A stretch of 64,000 nt of DNA, from positions 22,557,405-22,621,404 of the forward strand of contig JACBWW010000002.1 of NCBI GenBank assembly GCA_020086605.1, read 5' to 3'. The translations under genes and the position numbers were made by a program. Every line of letters begins with the position of its first letter. Positions within the stretch are counted from its first letter, which is position 1. Below are positions 53,926-64,000 of the stretch, one piece after another. The stretch is from Lanius collurio (taxonomy: Eukaryota; Chordata; Aves; Passeriformes; Laniidae). The notes under the pieces are model-generated. The model worked only from the letters and a program-made list of their open reading frames with translations. It did no database searches and was not told the DNA's origin.

Positions 53926-54801
53926 AACTCTCTAAAATATACATCACCTCTTTGGGCATCATGTAGGCGCTCACACATCTTCCAATTTTTACATCCTAAT
54001 ACCTATTTATCACCTCTTTTGTGTACTTAGCTTACTTATATATTCTACCAACTTAAACATACTTATGTATAACCTACACAGTTCACTTACTTATACATAA
54101 CTTACACATCTTACTATCTTATACATGTTACTCTACTTACACACTTTACTCTATTTTTACCTAACACAGTACACATTTTACTCACTCATACTTACTTAAC
54201 ACAGCACTTATACATTTTACTAACTTATCCATAATACAACACATATACACTTTGAAACTGGTGTGCATGAGATTACATGTTACTTGATTAGTCCCTCTAC
54301 TTCATCCAAGAGCCCCACACAAACTTTTCAGATAATAAGATTGGCTCCTAATCCAGTGCAGCACAGTCCTCTTTATCTATTCCTTGCTGCCTTAGTATTT
54401 GCCTTTCAGCTTCTCCTTTCCAATTCCAATTTTGCACAGTTTATGTTTCAGTACCTTTCAGTCCTTGATGCTTCAGATCCAGGCAAACAGAGTCCAGATG
54501 ATGACAGCAACAAGACTCATCCAGTGGTCAGCAATCAAGTTAGTCCAGGAAATCCAAACAACCAGACAGCAAACAACAGAGAGCAGATACAAACCTGTCC
54601 CACCTCTCTCTTCTTTCTGACTGACCCTTCTGGCTGGGCTTAAAATCCCTCCAGGAGCTGATCTGCTACACCTGAAGGTGGAGGGCCAGGTGAAGCTGGT
54701 GAGGGTAATTCCAGCCTGGTCTCACTCTGAGGGCTCCAATAGGCATAACTACAGATGGTTTGGCTGGGGCACACTATCATGATCCAAAACACCTTACAAC
54801 A
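53889..54801 (-). mobile_element. LTR-like block inserted in CR1 (possible solo LTR)
   Basis: About 913 bp interrupt the CR1 copy between its 'cccatggca' block and its 'ggaactggatgatc' block. The block can be bounded as TGTACAACAA...CCTTACAACA, giving the TG...CA ends typical of retroviral LTRs. The minus strand has a promoter-like arrangement: ATTGG (CAAT box) at 54,736-54,740, then a TATA-like ATTTTAAGC at 54,638-54,646. This suggests minus orientation. No gag, pol or env coding is present, so a solitary LTR is the simplest reading. Against it, I see no matching 4-6 bp target duplication, and the left CR1 border has about 15-20 unclear bases. The 8-mer TACAACAA occurs at both borders (53,891 and 54,795). 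A 126-codon plus-strand frame inside (54,263-54,643) has no known domain. Confidence 0.5.
53990..54250. repeat. Degenerate ACTTATACAT-type AT-rich array
   Basis: Inside the inserted block, motifs such as ACTTATACAT, CTTACTTATA, ACTTACACA and ATTTTACT recur irregularly over about 260 bp. The strand asymmetry is strong: G is nearly absent from the plus strand. This looks like a decayed minisatellite within the LTR-like element rather than independent satellite DNA. Confidence 0.7.
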
Positions 54802-54900
54802 ATAGGGTGTGGAACTGGATGATCTTTAAGGTCCTTTCCAACTGAAACAATTCTGAGATTCTTTGGTTCTCTGAGTGTATAGTTCTATGATTGTATGATA
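54802..54900 (+). mobile_element. Avian CR1 LINE, right part with 3' terminus
   Basis: CR1 similarity resumes with 'gggtgtggaactggatgatc', then 'tttaaggtcctttccaact', and finishes with imperfect copies of the avian CR1 terminal repeat, including TTCTATGATTGTATGAT at 54,882-54,898. The orientation and order are the continuation of the left part at 53.1-53.9 kb, which shows that both are one element split by a later insertion. Confidence 0.93.
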
Positions 54901-57834
54901 CAGACTTACTGCATAACTGTTAAACATGATATTTAGCAGATTACTTCCTCATTACAAAGAATAAACATCTACTTAAGAGACTTCATTTTTTAAATGTCAT
55001 CTTTTCAGTTTACTAGGTTTCTTGCTGTGCCTAACACAAACAGTGGGTATTTAAAGTAATAACAAATAAGCTGCCAGCTGGGAGCACTCAGTAGCAGGCA
55101 GGACCTGCCCCAGGACAGCCTTTGCCAGGGCTGCTAGGAGGGGGCAAGTTCAGGGACGGGCCACAGGCCCCTGTCCTGAGTACCACTGCTCCCACCTTGC
55201 TCTGAATCTGCAAGCTGATGGGGAGAAACATCAGCATCTCTTTTGAAAATCAAATTTCCCAGTCCCAGCAGGAGCAGCCTAATTCTCCCCAACAATCCTT
55301 GGCTGCACCTTCTCCCTGGCAGTGTTTTGCTGAGGACATGGTGAAATGAGATCCACCAGTTGGTATCAATATGTGATGGATGTGGGCTACACAGTCACCT
55401 TAGCTCTTGGGTGCCACTAGCAGTTGCCTCCATGGGATAAATACACACATGATGCTCTGTGCACAAAAACAAAGACAATGTCTAACTGCCCATCAATGAG
55501 ACATCTGGAAAAATTAGCTGGAGGGAGGCAGAGATTGGCATTGCCACTACCCGATTTCTGCTTTCATAATTCTGGTGTTAGAGGTCAGAAAAAACAAAAC
55601 AGCAACTTCTCCAAAGAATAGTTTGGATGGGAAAGAAAACCATGCAAGTAAGTCTAGTTGGAGTCAGAAGAGAGGATCTCAGTGGAAGTGTGCAATTGGA
55701 TGCTCACCGGTGTATGATAGCAAGCACTGGCTGTGCAGCTGACCCCCTCTAACAGAGGTGGTGAAACAATGGCACATTGGAGGATGGCTTGATATGAAAG
55801 CTGGGTTTGAGACACAAAGCCCTGATCCAGATTTCATTCAGGTCTTGGCTCTGAGGCCAGCTTCTCTGGAAATTAACCTCTTCAGGGCTAGACTGTGTCA
55901 CCTGCTCATCTGGAAGCCAGTACCTACATGAGGAGCAGCTTTGTACCATGCAGCCTTATGGCCAAGCTAAGTCTATCTTCATTAAATTTTTGGTAGAAGT
56001 GCCTTTAACACTTTCAGAAACAGTAATCTCCAGTTTATCCAGCAAGCCCCAAGGAGGAGCCATAGATCCTCTGCTGGCCATCATTTTGGCAAAAACTGAT
56101 TTATGCCTCCAGCAAGAACTGGCAGTGAAGAGGTTAAGAATTCATGAGCCTAAAAGGTTGCTTTTTGAGGGGTGGGTTTGGGGCAACCTGAGTTAAGGAA
56201 GCAGACTTAACAATATAAGAAAAGGAAGTGATGGTCGTTGGTTTGTTTGTTTATTGTTTCAGCAGTTTGTACTGTGTGTGTCTTATGTGCTATCTTCATT
56301 CCTCAGTCTCCCAGCCGGTTAATTATCCAGGGGAAGCAGCACTTCCTGCCAGCGACCTCCTGGGTCCCCTCCCATTGTTCCCTGGGCTGACACACAACAC
56401 TGGAGACAGCAGAAAGGGCTGTTCATGTCTCAGCCAGTGAGAAACACTCCAGAGACTGTGGTTAGTTAATAAAACAGATGGGTTTATTGGCATCGGCAAA
56501 TTTCAGTGCTAGTGATGCGTTTAATAGGGTTCATCCAGAGAAAATCCCAATAAAAATAAAACAAGGAGTTTGGAGGAAAGGAGATAAATATAAGAGAGAG
56601 AGGAGGATGATCTGTATCTCTGGCATCTCCATCAACTCTGATGCATCTTCACACCCTTCAGGACTCAGCAACAGGGTTGCTCAAAATTCTTTCTCAGCTA
56701 GGAGTTGCTAGAATGAGAACAGATCCTTACTTCTAAAATCCAGGATCAGGAGGTCTAAATCTCTTCCAATCCCTGTGCCCAGGGAACTTAAAGTGAGTTA
56801 TTTAAGTTTGCTTACTTAGGACACATGAATGCTCCTCAAAGGTCTCATGCTCTCCCTTCACTTGGTACAGGGGCTTATGCAGAAATGAGGACTCTTAGCC
56901 CCTAGTTCTGCAAAAACATTTATTCCCCAAGCCTCAGCACCCTGCGTGCTCCCAAGATTTCTTTTCTGTACTTCTGCAACGAACAGATGGCAGCGCCTTA
57001 GAAAAGGAGTGTGCTTCTCTCAAATGCTGTATGGACACTTCAATATTTATTTTTTTAAAAAGAACATTTTGTACAATCCCTAAGTGGGACCTGAAGCAAT
57101 GCAAACAATAACAAACAGCAGCAGGCTTAAGCTGTAGAGCAGGGATACAGATGTGAATTTCAACTTGAGAAAAGTTTGAGGGTGCTTAAGCCAAGCATGG
57201 GTTCACTTCCCTGGAAAATATATGTCTGATAATTCCAGTTTTTTGAAAGATACCACCCCATTGTGATTAGCCAAGAATAAAAGAATTTTTGCTCACTGAC
57301 ATCATTAAAGGTAAAGCAATCTCTTTCGAAGGTATGTATTGCCAGTTTCATTATGCATATCTTCAGGGAAAGTGGGCTTTGCTTTAAGTCACATAGGTTT
57401 GTTCATTTTCTCCATGTATTTTTACTTTAACAGGAGCACTGTCCTCTATAACTACAGTGCCCAAACATGTCTTAGAAATTGTACCACCATGATGTCATTT
57501 GTGGGTCAAAATTCACTTGTCTAGTCTTTGAGGAAAAACAAAACCCAGATCCTGGAGTTTCTTTTCAGAGGGAAATGCCATCTCTAGGCATAAGCTGATT
57601 TCTCCCCTTTGGGAGAGGATACACCAGAGCAGTGTTGTCATTGCTGGAAGTTTTCTTTCATGAGGAAATATTATTTGCTCATGCCACATCCAAATGACAA
57701 CAGCAGCAAAGAGGACTGGCAATTGATCCTGCTTTAAATAGCTGCTTTTCTAATGCAGGGAGGAGCATTTTCGTGGCTATTTCCGTAACAAGATGTTCTA
57801 CTCACTTCTGGCCTAGCATCTTGATCTTGCTTTG
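54901..57834. other. Non-coding stretch without recognisable genes
   Basis: No exon or known repeat could be supported. Open frames are below 85 codons. A segment at about 56.41-56.72 kb with 'aataaaacagatgggtttat' followed by 'tggcatcggcaaatttc' has the flavour of a retroelement end but matches nothing I can name. Confidence 0.55.
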
Positions 57835-57871
57835 CCCTGCCTTGCCTTGCCTTGCCTTCCCTTCCCTTCCT
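57835..57871. repeat. CCTTG/CCTTC pyrimidine microsatellite
   Basis: About seven pentamer units run CCTTG, CCTTG, CCTTG, then CCTTC, CCTTC with small variation. It is a compound pentanucleotide repeat and is likely to vary in length. No gene is adjacent. Confidence 0.85.
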
Positions 57872-58139
57872 GTCTTCTGTCAACAAACAAGTAGGAAAAG
57901 AATTTCACCATGTCAGGAATTTTAGGCTTTTGAAACAGCTCACACGCTTGACCCTACCCAGGTCCAAGACAGAGCTGAGCTGTTGCCCAGATGGAAGGTC
58001 GTTTGGGATTTTTTACAGATGTTTTAAATCAAATCATAGTGCTTAAAAGGAAAAAAAAAAAATCTCCAAACAGTTCAGAGTTGTGTTAAATAATTTAGAG
58101 CATGGTTAGACAAATCCTTCAAAAGAGCTCTAAGACTGG

Positions 58140-58260
58140 ATCTTTTGGCTCCCTGCTGGGGATATATTTAAATTAAACAGCCGGTAAATAACAAGCCAAA
58201 GACCATCATGCCACTGAATAACAAAAGCAGTTAAAGAGATGGATTGATATGATCAGTGGA
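58140..58260. promoter_or_regulatory. Candidate regulatory segment (low confidence)
   Basis: This is AT-rich but complex sequence with closely packed developmental-type motifs. They include a forkhead-like GTAAATA at 58,184-58,190, a SOX-like ACAAAAG, and GGATTGATATGATCA, which has a TGAT-type PBX/MEIS core. Motif clusters occur by chance in AT-rich DNA, so only cross-species conservation could support a role. Confidence 0.2.
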
Positions 58261-58740
58261 TATTGAGTGCCTGCGTCATCTCCCTCTTCCCTCTTTTGGT
58301 GATGAGAAAGAAAAGGGAAAAGAGTAACGAATGAACAGGGTCCTGGCATTGTTCATCTCCTCTTTCCTGATGAAGGTGAAGAAACGGGAGAAATTATTCA
58401 TTTCCCCCTCTCCCAGGAGAAATGGGAAGTAAAACAGTCACAAAGACAGGATAAAAGTCTCTACCTTGGGGAATGCAAAGCTGGCCTGTCAGAGTAACAC
58501 CTGAAACAGCAGAGAGACAGCAGAGGAATTCCTCCCTTCCCCAATTATTTTCCCTTGTTTCTGTTATTTTACATTACTTAATATTTTAAATAATTACAAA
58601 AAGCTCTGACACCAACTCTCTCAAATGTGTTGTGGCCGCAGAACAACCTCAAGCGCTGTTTCTCCTGCAAAGTTGCACTGGGGCAGAAATTAATGTACTG
58701 CCACTATTCCATAGTCCAGACTGGAGGGAGAAGCAGCTAT

Positions 58741-58930
58741 TCATTTTCGAAAGCACGAAGGAAACGAGTGCACTAATATAGGCATAGTGAATTAAAAGCT
58801 GAAAGCACCCTGGATTTAATGGATGGCAAAACTAATCGACAAACACTCTGGATTAAATATTATCTAGCTTGACAAAATCCCTAATATTGTTGTTTAAGGA
58901 CTGCGTATCATAGCCTAGCCTACGCTTCTG
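58741..58930. promoter_or_regulatory. Candidate regulatory segment with retained CpGs
   Basis: About six CpG dinucleotides survive in under 200 bp of AT-rich sequence (ttcga, cacgaag, aacgag, atcgac, tgcgta, tacgct). They are mixed with homeodomain-type cores (TTTAATGG, CTAATCGAC, GGATTAAATATTA). Retention of CpG in AT-rich DNA is unusual under neutral decay and is seen in some conserved noncoding elements. There is no open frame of note and no repeat match. Confidence 0.25.
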
Positions 58931-60068
58931 ATGATGCACAGGCAGACAGCTGGCAGAGCAATGCATTCCCCACCCTCCTTCAGAGGGGACAGAGGACAGT
59001 CCACTTCTTGAGGAATACGTTTCTACTATGCACTGTGAAACAATTCTCCTGCTAAAATCAGCAGGAACTGTACATGTTTAAGAACACTGGATCAGCCTTT
59101 GTGTATGAGAAGTTGCCTGCTGCTGCTGCAAAGGCAAAGAGTAGGTGATGCTCAGTAGCCAGGAAAAGCTCTCTCTTCATAACTGTATAAAAGCTACTGA
59201 GCAATGGCTGAGCACAAGGGCTCATGCTCGGGACACCAGCTGCATCCTGGTGACTGCAGCTATTTTGGCAGTGGGGCAGAAGTGCGGTACTGATACAATT
59301 TGAAGCAGGATACAGATTATAAACATTGTTTCCCTCAGATCTTGCTGTGCACTGCTCAAATTTGTTTTCAAAATCAGCTCAAATTAACCCTCCACCTCCT
59401 CCGAGGTTACATGCAGTGATATTTAAGACAACAAACAGCCTTTGGAGTAGAGACCAGTCTCCTATTCTCCCTTCCTCCAAGACTGTTTCCTTAACAGTAC
59501 AACTGCACCCAGGCTTTTCCCAAGCCAAAGTGCAATAACTATGCTTTTATAATTCCCGTTGGCAGTGTACATGTGCCACCCAGGACAGAGCCTGGTTAAT
59601 TAAGAAATTCTCTTGCAGTGCCTGTTGCATCAGGTAAGCAGCCAGCAAATAAAGAAAAGCAATGACCATTCAACCCCTATCAGCTCGTGTGCTCCCGACT
59701 TTGATTGCTTATGATTGCTTTGGGGCGAGGAAGGTAACATATCAGATCTCTGCCAATGGCAGGTCTGAGTTACTTGCAGACAGAAAGCTGCACTTTTTCT
59801 CTGTCACTAACAAGTAGTAACACAAGCAACAGTGGACGCAGCCAAGCCTTGTTCTCCTCAGCGGTGTCCCCAGCTGAGCTCCTTTGTGGGGTCTCTAGTA
59901 AAGGGTGAACTTGCAGCCCAGCCTCCTCCACAGCAGAAGCAGGAGAAATAGCTTGCACTGATGATTTCTTCAGAGCTTAAAGGATTTACTGTCCATGAAC
60001 GCTGCATCTCTCTGCCTCACTGGGCTGAAATTAGGTCATGGAGACAACTTGGAAGGGGTCTGACATCT

Positions 60069-60088
60069 ACACACACACACACACACAC
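60069..60088. repeat. (AC)10 microsatellite
   Basis: Ten uninterrupted AC units. Tracts of this length are commonly polymorphic in birds. It lies within short overlapping open frames that are not genes. Confidence 0.97.
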
Positions 60089-60286
60089 GGAACAATCGCA
60101 TGCCTCAGTCATAAGAAACCAGGTCTATATTCAGACAATCTTCACAACAAGATCAATTTCAAGACTAGAGGACTCAAGCCACAGACTTCAGCAAGAACTC
60201 AAAAAGCCAGAAAACCTCAGCACCATTTAGTGTTTCATTAGCACCTGTCCTCCTGGTGGCACTTTACTTTAGAAAATTACACTCAG

Positions 60287-60352
60287 GTTACAGACAGCAA
60301 AACTGAGGCGTACCTTTTTAAAAAGACTCGTCAGACATCAGTCACAACCCAG
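60287..60352 (-). mobile_element. Possible MIR-like SINE fragment, antisense
   Basis: 'ggttacagacagcaaaactg' followed by 'aggcgtacc' resembles the antisense MIR block 'ttttacagatgaggaaactg' followed by 'aggcacagag'. The following 'aaagactcgtcagacatcag' with 'tcac' is a loose match to 'aagtgacttgcccaaggtcac'. The similarity is short and could be chance. Confidence 0.35.
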
Positions 60353-63300
60353 AATAAAACCACTGAAAGCAGGCTGCTGCTCTGGGTGTGAGGCACAATT
60401 TACCAGCAAGATGAAGTTCTCCCTAGCCAGACATCAGACCATTGAATGTGATGATGATGGCACAGGGCACTGGTGCACAGGGACAGTCTGTGGGAACCTT
60501 CTGCCAGCACAACCTCCCTCCTCTGCCCAAATGAGCTGTGTGGCCTGTGTGAGCACCAAAACAATTGTTTTTGCAGTGCCAGAGTTAGTTATGTCTGAAA
60601 GGCTGCCCACAAGCACGGTGAGCAGCGTTGTTAGGCTGCTGGCTGGGCACAGGAAGATGGATGTGTTGCTCACTTTCATGCAGGCAGTTAACAGCAGAGC
60701 TATTTGGTTACATGAATTTACAAGCTTAGCTGCTGAATAGAGGAGACCACAGGTTAACAGCACGGGGTGAAGGTGCTTGTAAAGGTGCAAGCTGAGCCCT
60801 GAACCAAGGTGATTACAGCTCACTGGGAGCTCTTGAAACCCATTAGTACCAGAGCAAGGAGCTGTCACGATCCACAGATGAGAAGCTATGTTTGCAAGCT
60901 CAGGGACACATACAGGGAAGGGAATTTGCTTTGCTCTCCCTCTTCTCTCTCCCTCACTAAACAGCCACCTGGAAACCAACCACAAGCCTCCCCTGGCAGG
61001 GACAAGGGACTCCCAGACCATCCTGCCCTTGAAAACCACACTCCTACATCCACACCTGCACCTCCCCAATTCTGTAGGCAGCATCCCCACACTTGTCAGC
61101 TCCTCTTGGGAGCCACCAGAAAGTATTCCTGATCCCTGACCTGGATTAAGCCCTTAGACATGCAGATCTGCTGTACACTTTGGAAAGGAACAGAAAATAG
61201 TTTTCCCTAATAGGCATTGTATTTCCCCATGCTGTCCTCTCCCCCAAAATAAATGAAGGTACTTTAAAGTGTTAGACAAGTCATCATACTTTAATTTCTC
61301 CCTTTGGCAAGCCTAGCCACTAATTCAGTCTTGTTATAGTTTTCCCACTAGGGACAAAATATATACTGAGCTTTGAAAACCCACTGTGTAGCAGCAATTG
61401 TTGCTGTAAGCCAGTGGCCCTTTTGCTTTGTTCAGAACCGTGTGCTTCTGTCTCCTGTGAGATATTGTTTTGTTAAGGCCTGCTATTGATTAAAAGGGAA
61501 AGGAATTGAATTCCAAATGGGAGCAGCTGAAACATTATAAAATGCTGCATAAAAAATGTGAACATTCAAAATAATCTTAGAGGCAGGTAGCTTTCCTAAA
61601 CCAGGTGCATTTTTCCCTCAATCCTTGCTCACCACAGCATCTCGTCTCAGGGCTGACTTGCAGTTCAGGCCCAGGATAAGGGCTGATCCTCATCCATGTC
61701 TTTGGAGCTGATGGATGCTGCAGAGCAATCTAGGGGCTGAGTGGGGGGTGACATCAAGTTCAGGGTGCTCTTCAGGGAGCAGCCCTGGGCATTTATCCTC
61801 TGTCCTAATGCAGCACCACAGTTCCCAGTGTGGATACAGTAACAAGTAAATAGGCATAAAGGCGCCCCAGGCTCCTTCAGCTTCTCTTCTACCTGACACA
61901 AAGAGATTGATTATTGAGCATCAAATAGTCTATCTACAACAGGATTTTTACCTCTGTAACTACACCAGAGTAACAGAATACAGGATATTCTTTTATAGCA
62001 GAGCAGCAAGCACTATTGTCCTAGAGCAGGGGCTGAGCTCACCTGGCTACAGCTTCCCTGTAAGCATTGGACAGGAAGGGCAGAAGTCCCATGGATCCCC
62101 AGGCAGCAGCCACAGCACCAGGTCACACCTGCTTTTCTGCATCCCCATTGCACAGCCTGGACTGCTTGCTACCCATGCCCAAGCCCTGGGCAATTGCCTC
62201 AAAACATCTTGGCCCCTCTTGGCGGCTCTGAGCTGCACCACTGGCAGGCTCATGGCAGTTTCACAGTCTCACGCTCCAGGTACTTGCCTGTGTATTGTTT
62301 TGGGCCTGTTGTGTTGAAACATGGAGAAATGAGGAGACTCTATGACACTGCTTTTCCTCTCTCTGGACAATACTACATTTCATTGACCTTTGAAGTAATT
62401 TGCAGGGAAGGGGAAGCTGAATAGAGATGGGGTAGATTTCTAAATCTTCTTCAGCCAGTTTCAGCATTTGCACTAGAAAAATAATTGCAGGGTTTCAACA
62501 TCCTTTGTGCAACCTGCTAGGAGTAGTGGATCTACTGCCTGGGAAAACCTGGTGCCACTTAACATGAGGGCAAAACATGACTGCACAGTAGGAGTTGGCC
62601 AAAGAGATTTTGATAGGGAGTGGTGATTCCTCTAGGATCTTCTGATGATGCCAAAATAAACAGAGAGGAATTAATACAGAAGAGTGGAACCTGTATCAGT
62701 TTTGTTGTAGGATTTAATAGAAAACAGAGGTTTTTATAAGATCTGATATGCCACATGTTGCTGGCAGTCTTCAAACACCAAGTCTACTTGTGCCACTGTG
62801 CTGAAGGCAACTTATCTGAAGATACAGTGGTAGTGGCAGACAGGAAAAACCAGGTCCCTCTTCCCACTTTCTGATGGTGAATGGCCACAAATAAATGCAA
62901 CTGAAAAACACACGGGACCACAGCTTGCCTCTCCAGTGATTCTCATCCACTTTACCAAAGAGACAATTACCCTTTTTCTTCAAGAGTTTCAGCTCATTTT
63001 GCAGATGACTATGTCAACATTTAAGTATGAATGATAATGGCAGCACATCTGTAAGAAGTTATCTTGGACTCACGAGTTCTTAATAGTCACTAAGAGCAGC
63101 ACTAAAATCCTTATTAGAGGGATATAGAGCTAAAATACTGCCCTAAAGCAGGTGGTCTGGAGAATGTGCTTCCAGAGGTAGGATTCTGGCAGTGCTCTTT
63201 TCATGAGCAGCACCTTCCCAAGCTAGCCATGCTTGCCTGCACAGCTCTCCCAGAACAGCCACTTCTGAAAGACAAGAACTCTGTGTGCTGAATAGCACTA

Positions 63301-64000
63301 TTGTACTCAAAGAATTATATTTCAGTGTCAAATACAAATGTGCTTGGCAAAAATAGAGTAATGGTTACAAAATACAGGCACACTTTTCAAAATGTTGCTA
63401 TCAGAGAGATTTCTGGAAAAGGGAGATGTGCTTGGCAGGGACAGTCCCATGTTTCAGCTGAAGGAGCACCGGCAGTGAGGCACCCCACTGTGATATGCGA
63501 CAGTGTTTGTGGAAATAAGGGTACAGGGTGGATCAAGGGCATACGAAGATTACAGCAGCCTCCGCCCATGTATACATCCCTGGCCCCAGCCCAGGCTGCC
63601 ACATAACCCCGTGCTGGACAGTGATCAAAGGGTTTAGCATGAGCTGAGAAAGTCACACGGGGGGAGGAGGAGCAGTGATCCCCAGCCTCCAGCCCACCCT
63701 TTGTTTAGCTCGCTCACAAGTTTCCCAGCCATGTTTGAACTCCTGTCTCACACTCACCAGCACTCAGCCACTGCTGGTGGTTTCAGGGAGATGAGCAATC
63801 AGCCTTGACTTCCCATTAACTTCATCTGAATTACATTTGAATCCTTTCCAAAAAAAAGAATTTTAAAGCTTTTTGTTCAAGAGAGGGTGTAGACAGGAGG
63901 GCAAAAAAAAATTAAGACAGTGAAAATATGGGGGAGGAATTATATTTAGAGGAGCCCTTTGGAGTTATTTCAATTAGTCTGGGTACTGGAGACCTCTGGA

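Larger units (their letters stand above)
57872..64000. other. Non-coding stretch without recognised genes
   Basis: The longest frame of the window lies here (218 codons, 60,434-61,090 minus), but it has no domain I recognise and overlaps a 109-codon frame on the other strand. The region holds an (AC)10 tract, a doubtful MIR fragment at 60.3 kb and two segments near 58.2 and 58.8 kb that look like regulatory DNA. I cannot support any exon, RNA gene or well-preserved transposon. Confidence 0.55.

Noticed and set aside
54263..54643. 126-codon plus-strand frame in the inserted block
   Set aside because: It is asparagine-, serine- and proline-rich at its end, has no known domain, and lies within an apparent non-coding LTR-like block opposite to its likely orientation.
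56410..56720. Suspected retroelement end
   Set aside because: It has a poly-A-signal-like AATAAAA and GC-mixed sequence, but no terminal repeats, target duplication or family match.

Overview
The window looks like bird nuclear DNA from a gene-poor, AT-rich stretch, either intergenic or the inside of a very long intron. The bird assignment rests mainly on one CR1 retrotransposon at about 53.1-54.9 kb. It has the characteristic end of avian CR1: RT C-terminal coding sequence, then a 'ggaactggatgatctttaagg' type 3' end, then imperfect TTCTATGAT-like repeats. Older CR1 copies and decayed MIR-like SINE fragments fit a sauropsid background. I cannot name a species.

I found no protein-coding exon, tRNA, rRNA, known microRNA or CpG island that I could defend. 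All open frames are short (the longest is about 218 codons, at 60,434-61,090 minus). None shows a recognisable domain except the frames that belong to the CR1 element. Bacterial-type features (operons, ribosome binding sites, CRISPR arrays, attachment sites) are absent, as expected.

Layout: 1-25 kb is unique, AT-rich sequence with a small TATA-like direct repeat near 0.85 kb and a few segments that resemble conserved regulatory DNA (18.2 kb, 19.05 kb). At 25.0-25.3 kb lies an antisense CR1 tail. At 26.0 kb there is a TA dinucleotide tract, and at 37.36-37.47 kb a perfect 55-bp tandem duplication. Around 38.0 and 38.6 kb are two candidate regulatory segments. From 39.6 to 48.9 kb the DNA holds several ancient repeats: MIR-like SINE pieces at 39.65, 45.2 and 46.44 kb, a CR1 3' end at 42.4-42.65 kb, and a second old CR1 at 48.55-48.93 kb, with a G-rich tract at 46.5 kb. 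The youngest and clearest structure is at 53.1-54.9 kb, where a CR1 copy is split by a block of roughly 0.9 kb with TG...CA ends that looks like a solitary retroviral LTR. From 55 to 64 kb the sequence is again unique, with a CCTTG/CCTTC tract, an (AC)10 tract and two candidate regulatory segments near 58.2 and 58.8 kb.

No genes work together here. The content is a layered record of retrotransposition on top of otherwise anonymous, possibly partly regulatory, DNA. I did not find evidence for a previously undescribed biological system. The most checkable observations are the nested insertion, the exact 55-bp duplication and the candidate conserved noncoding segments.
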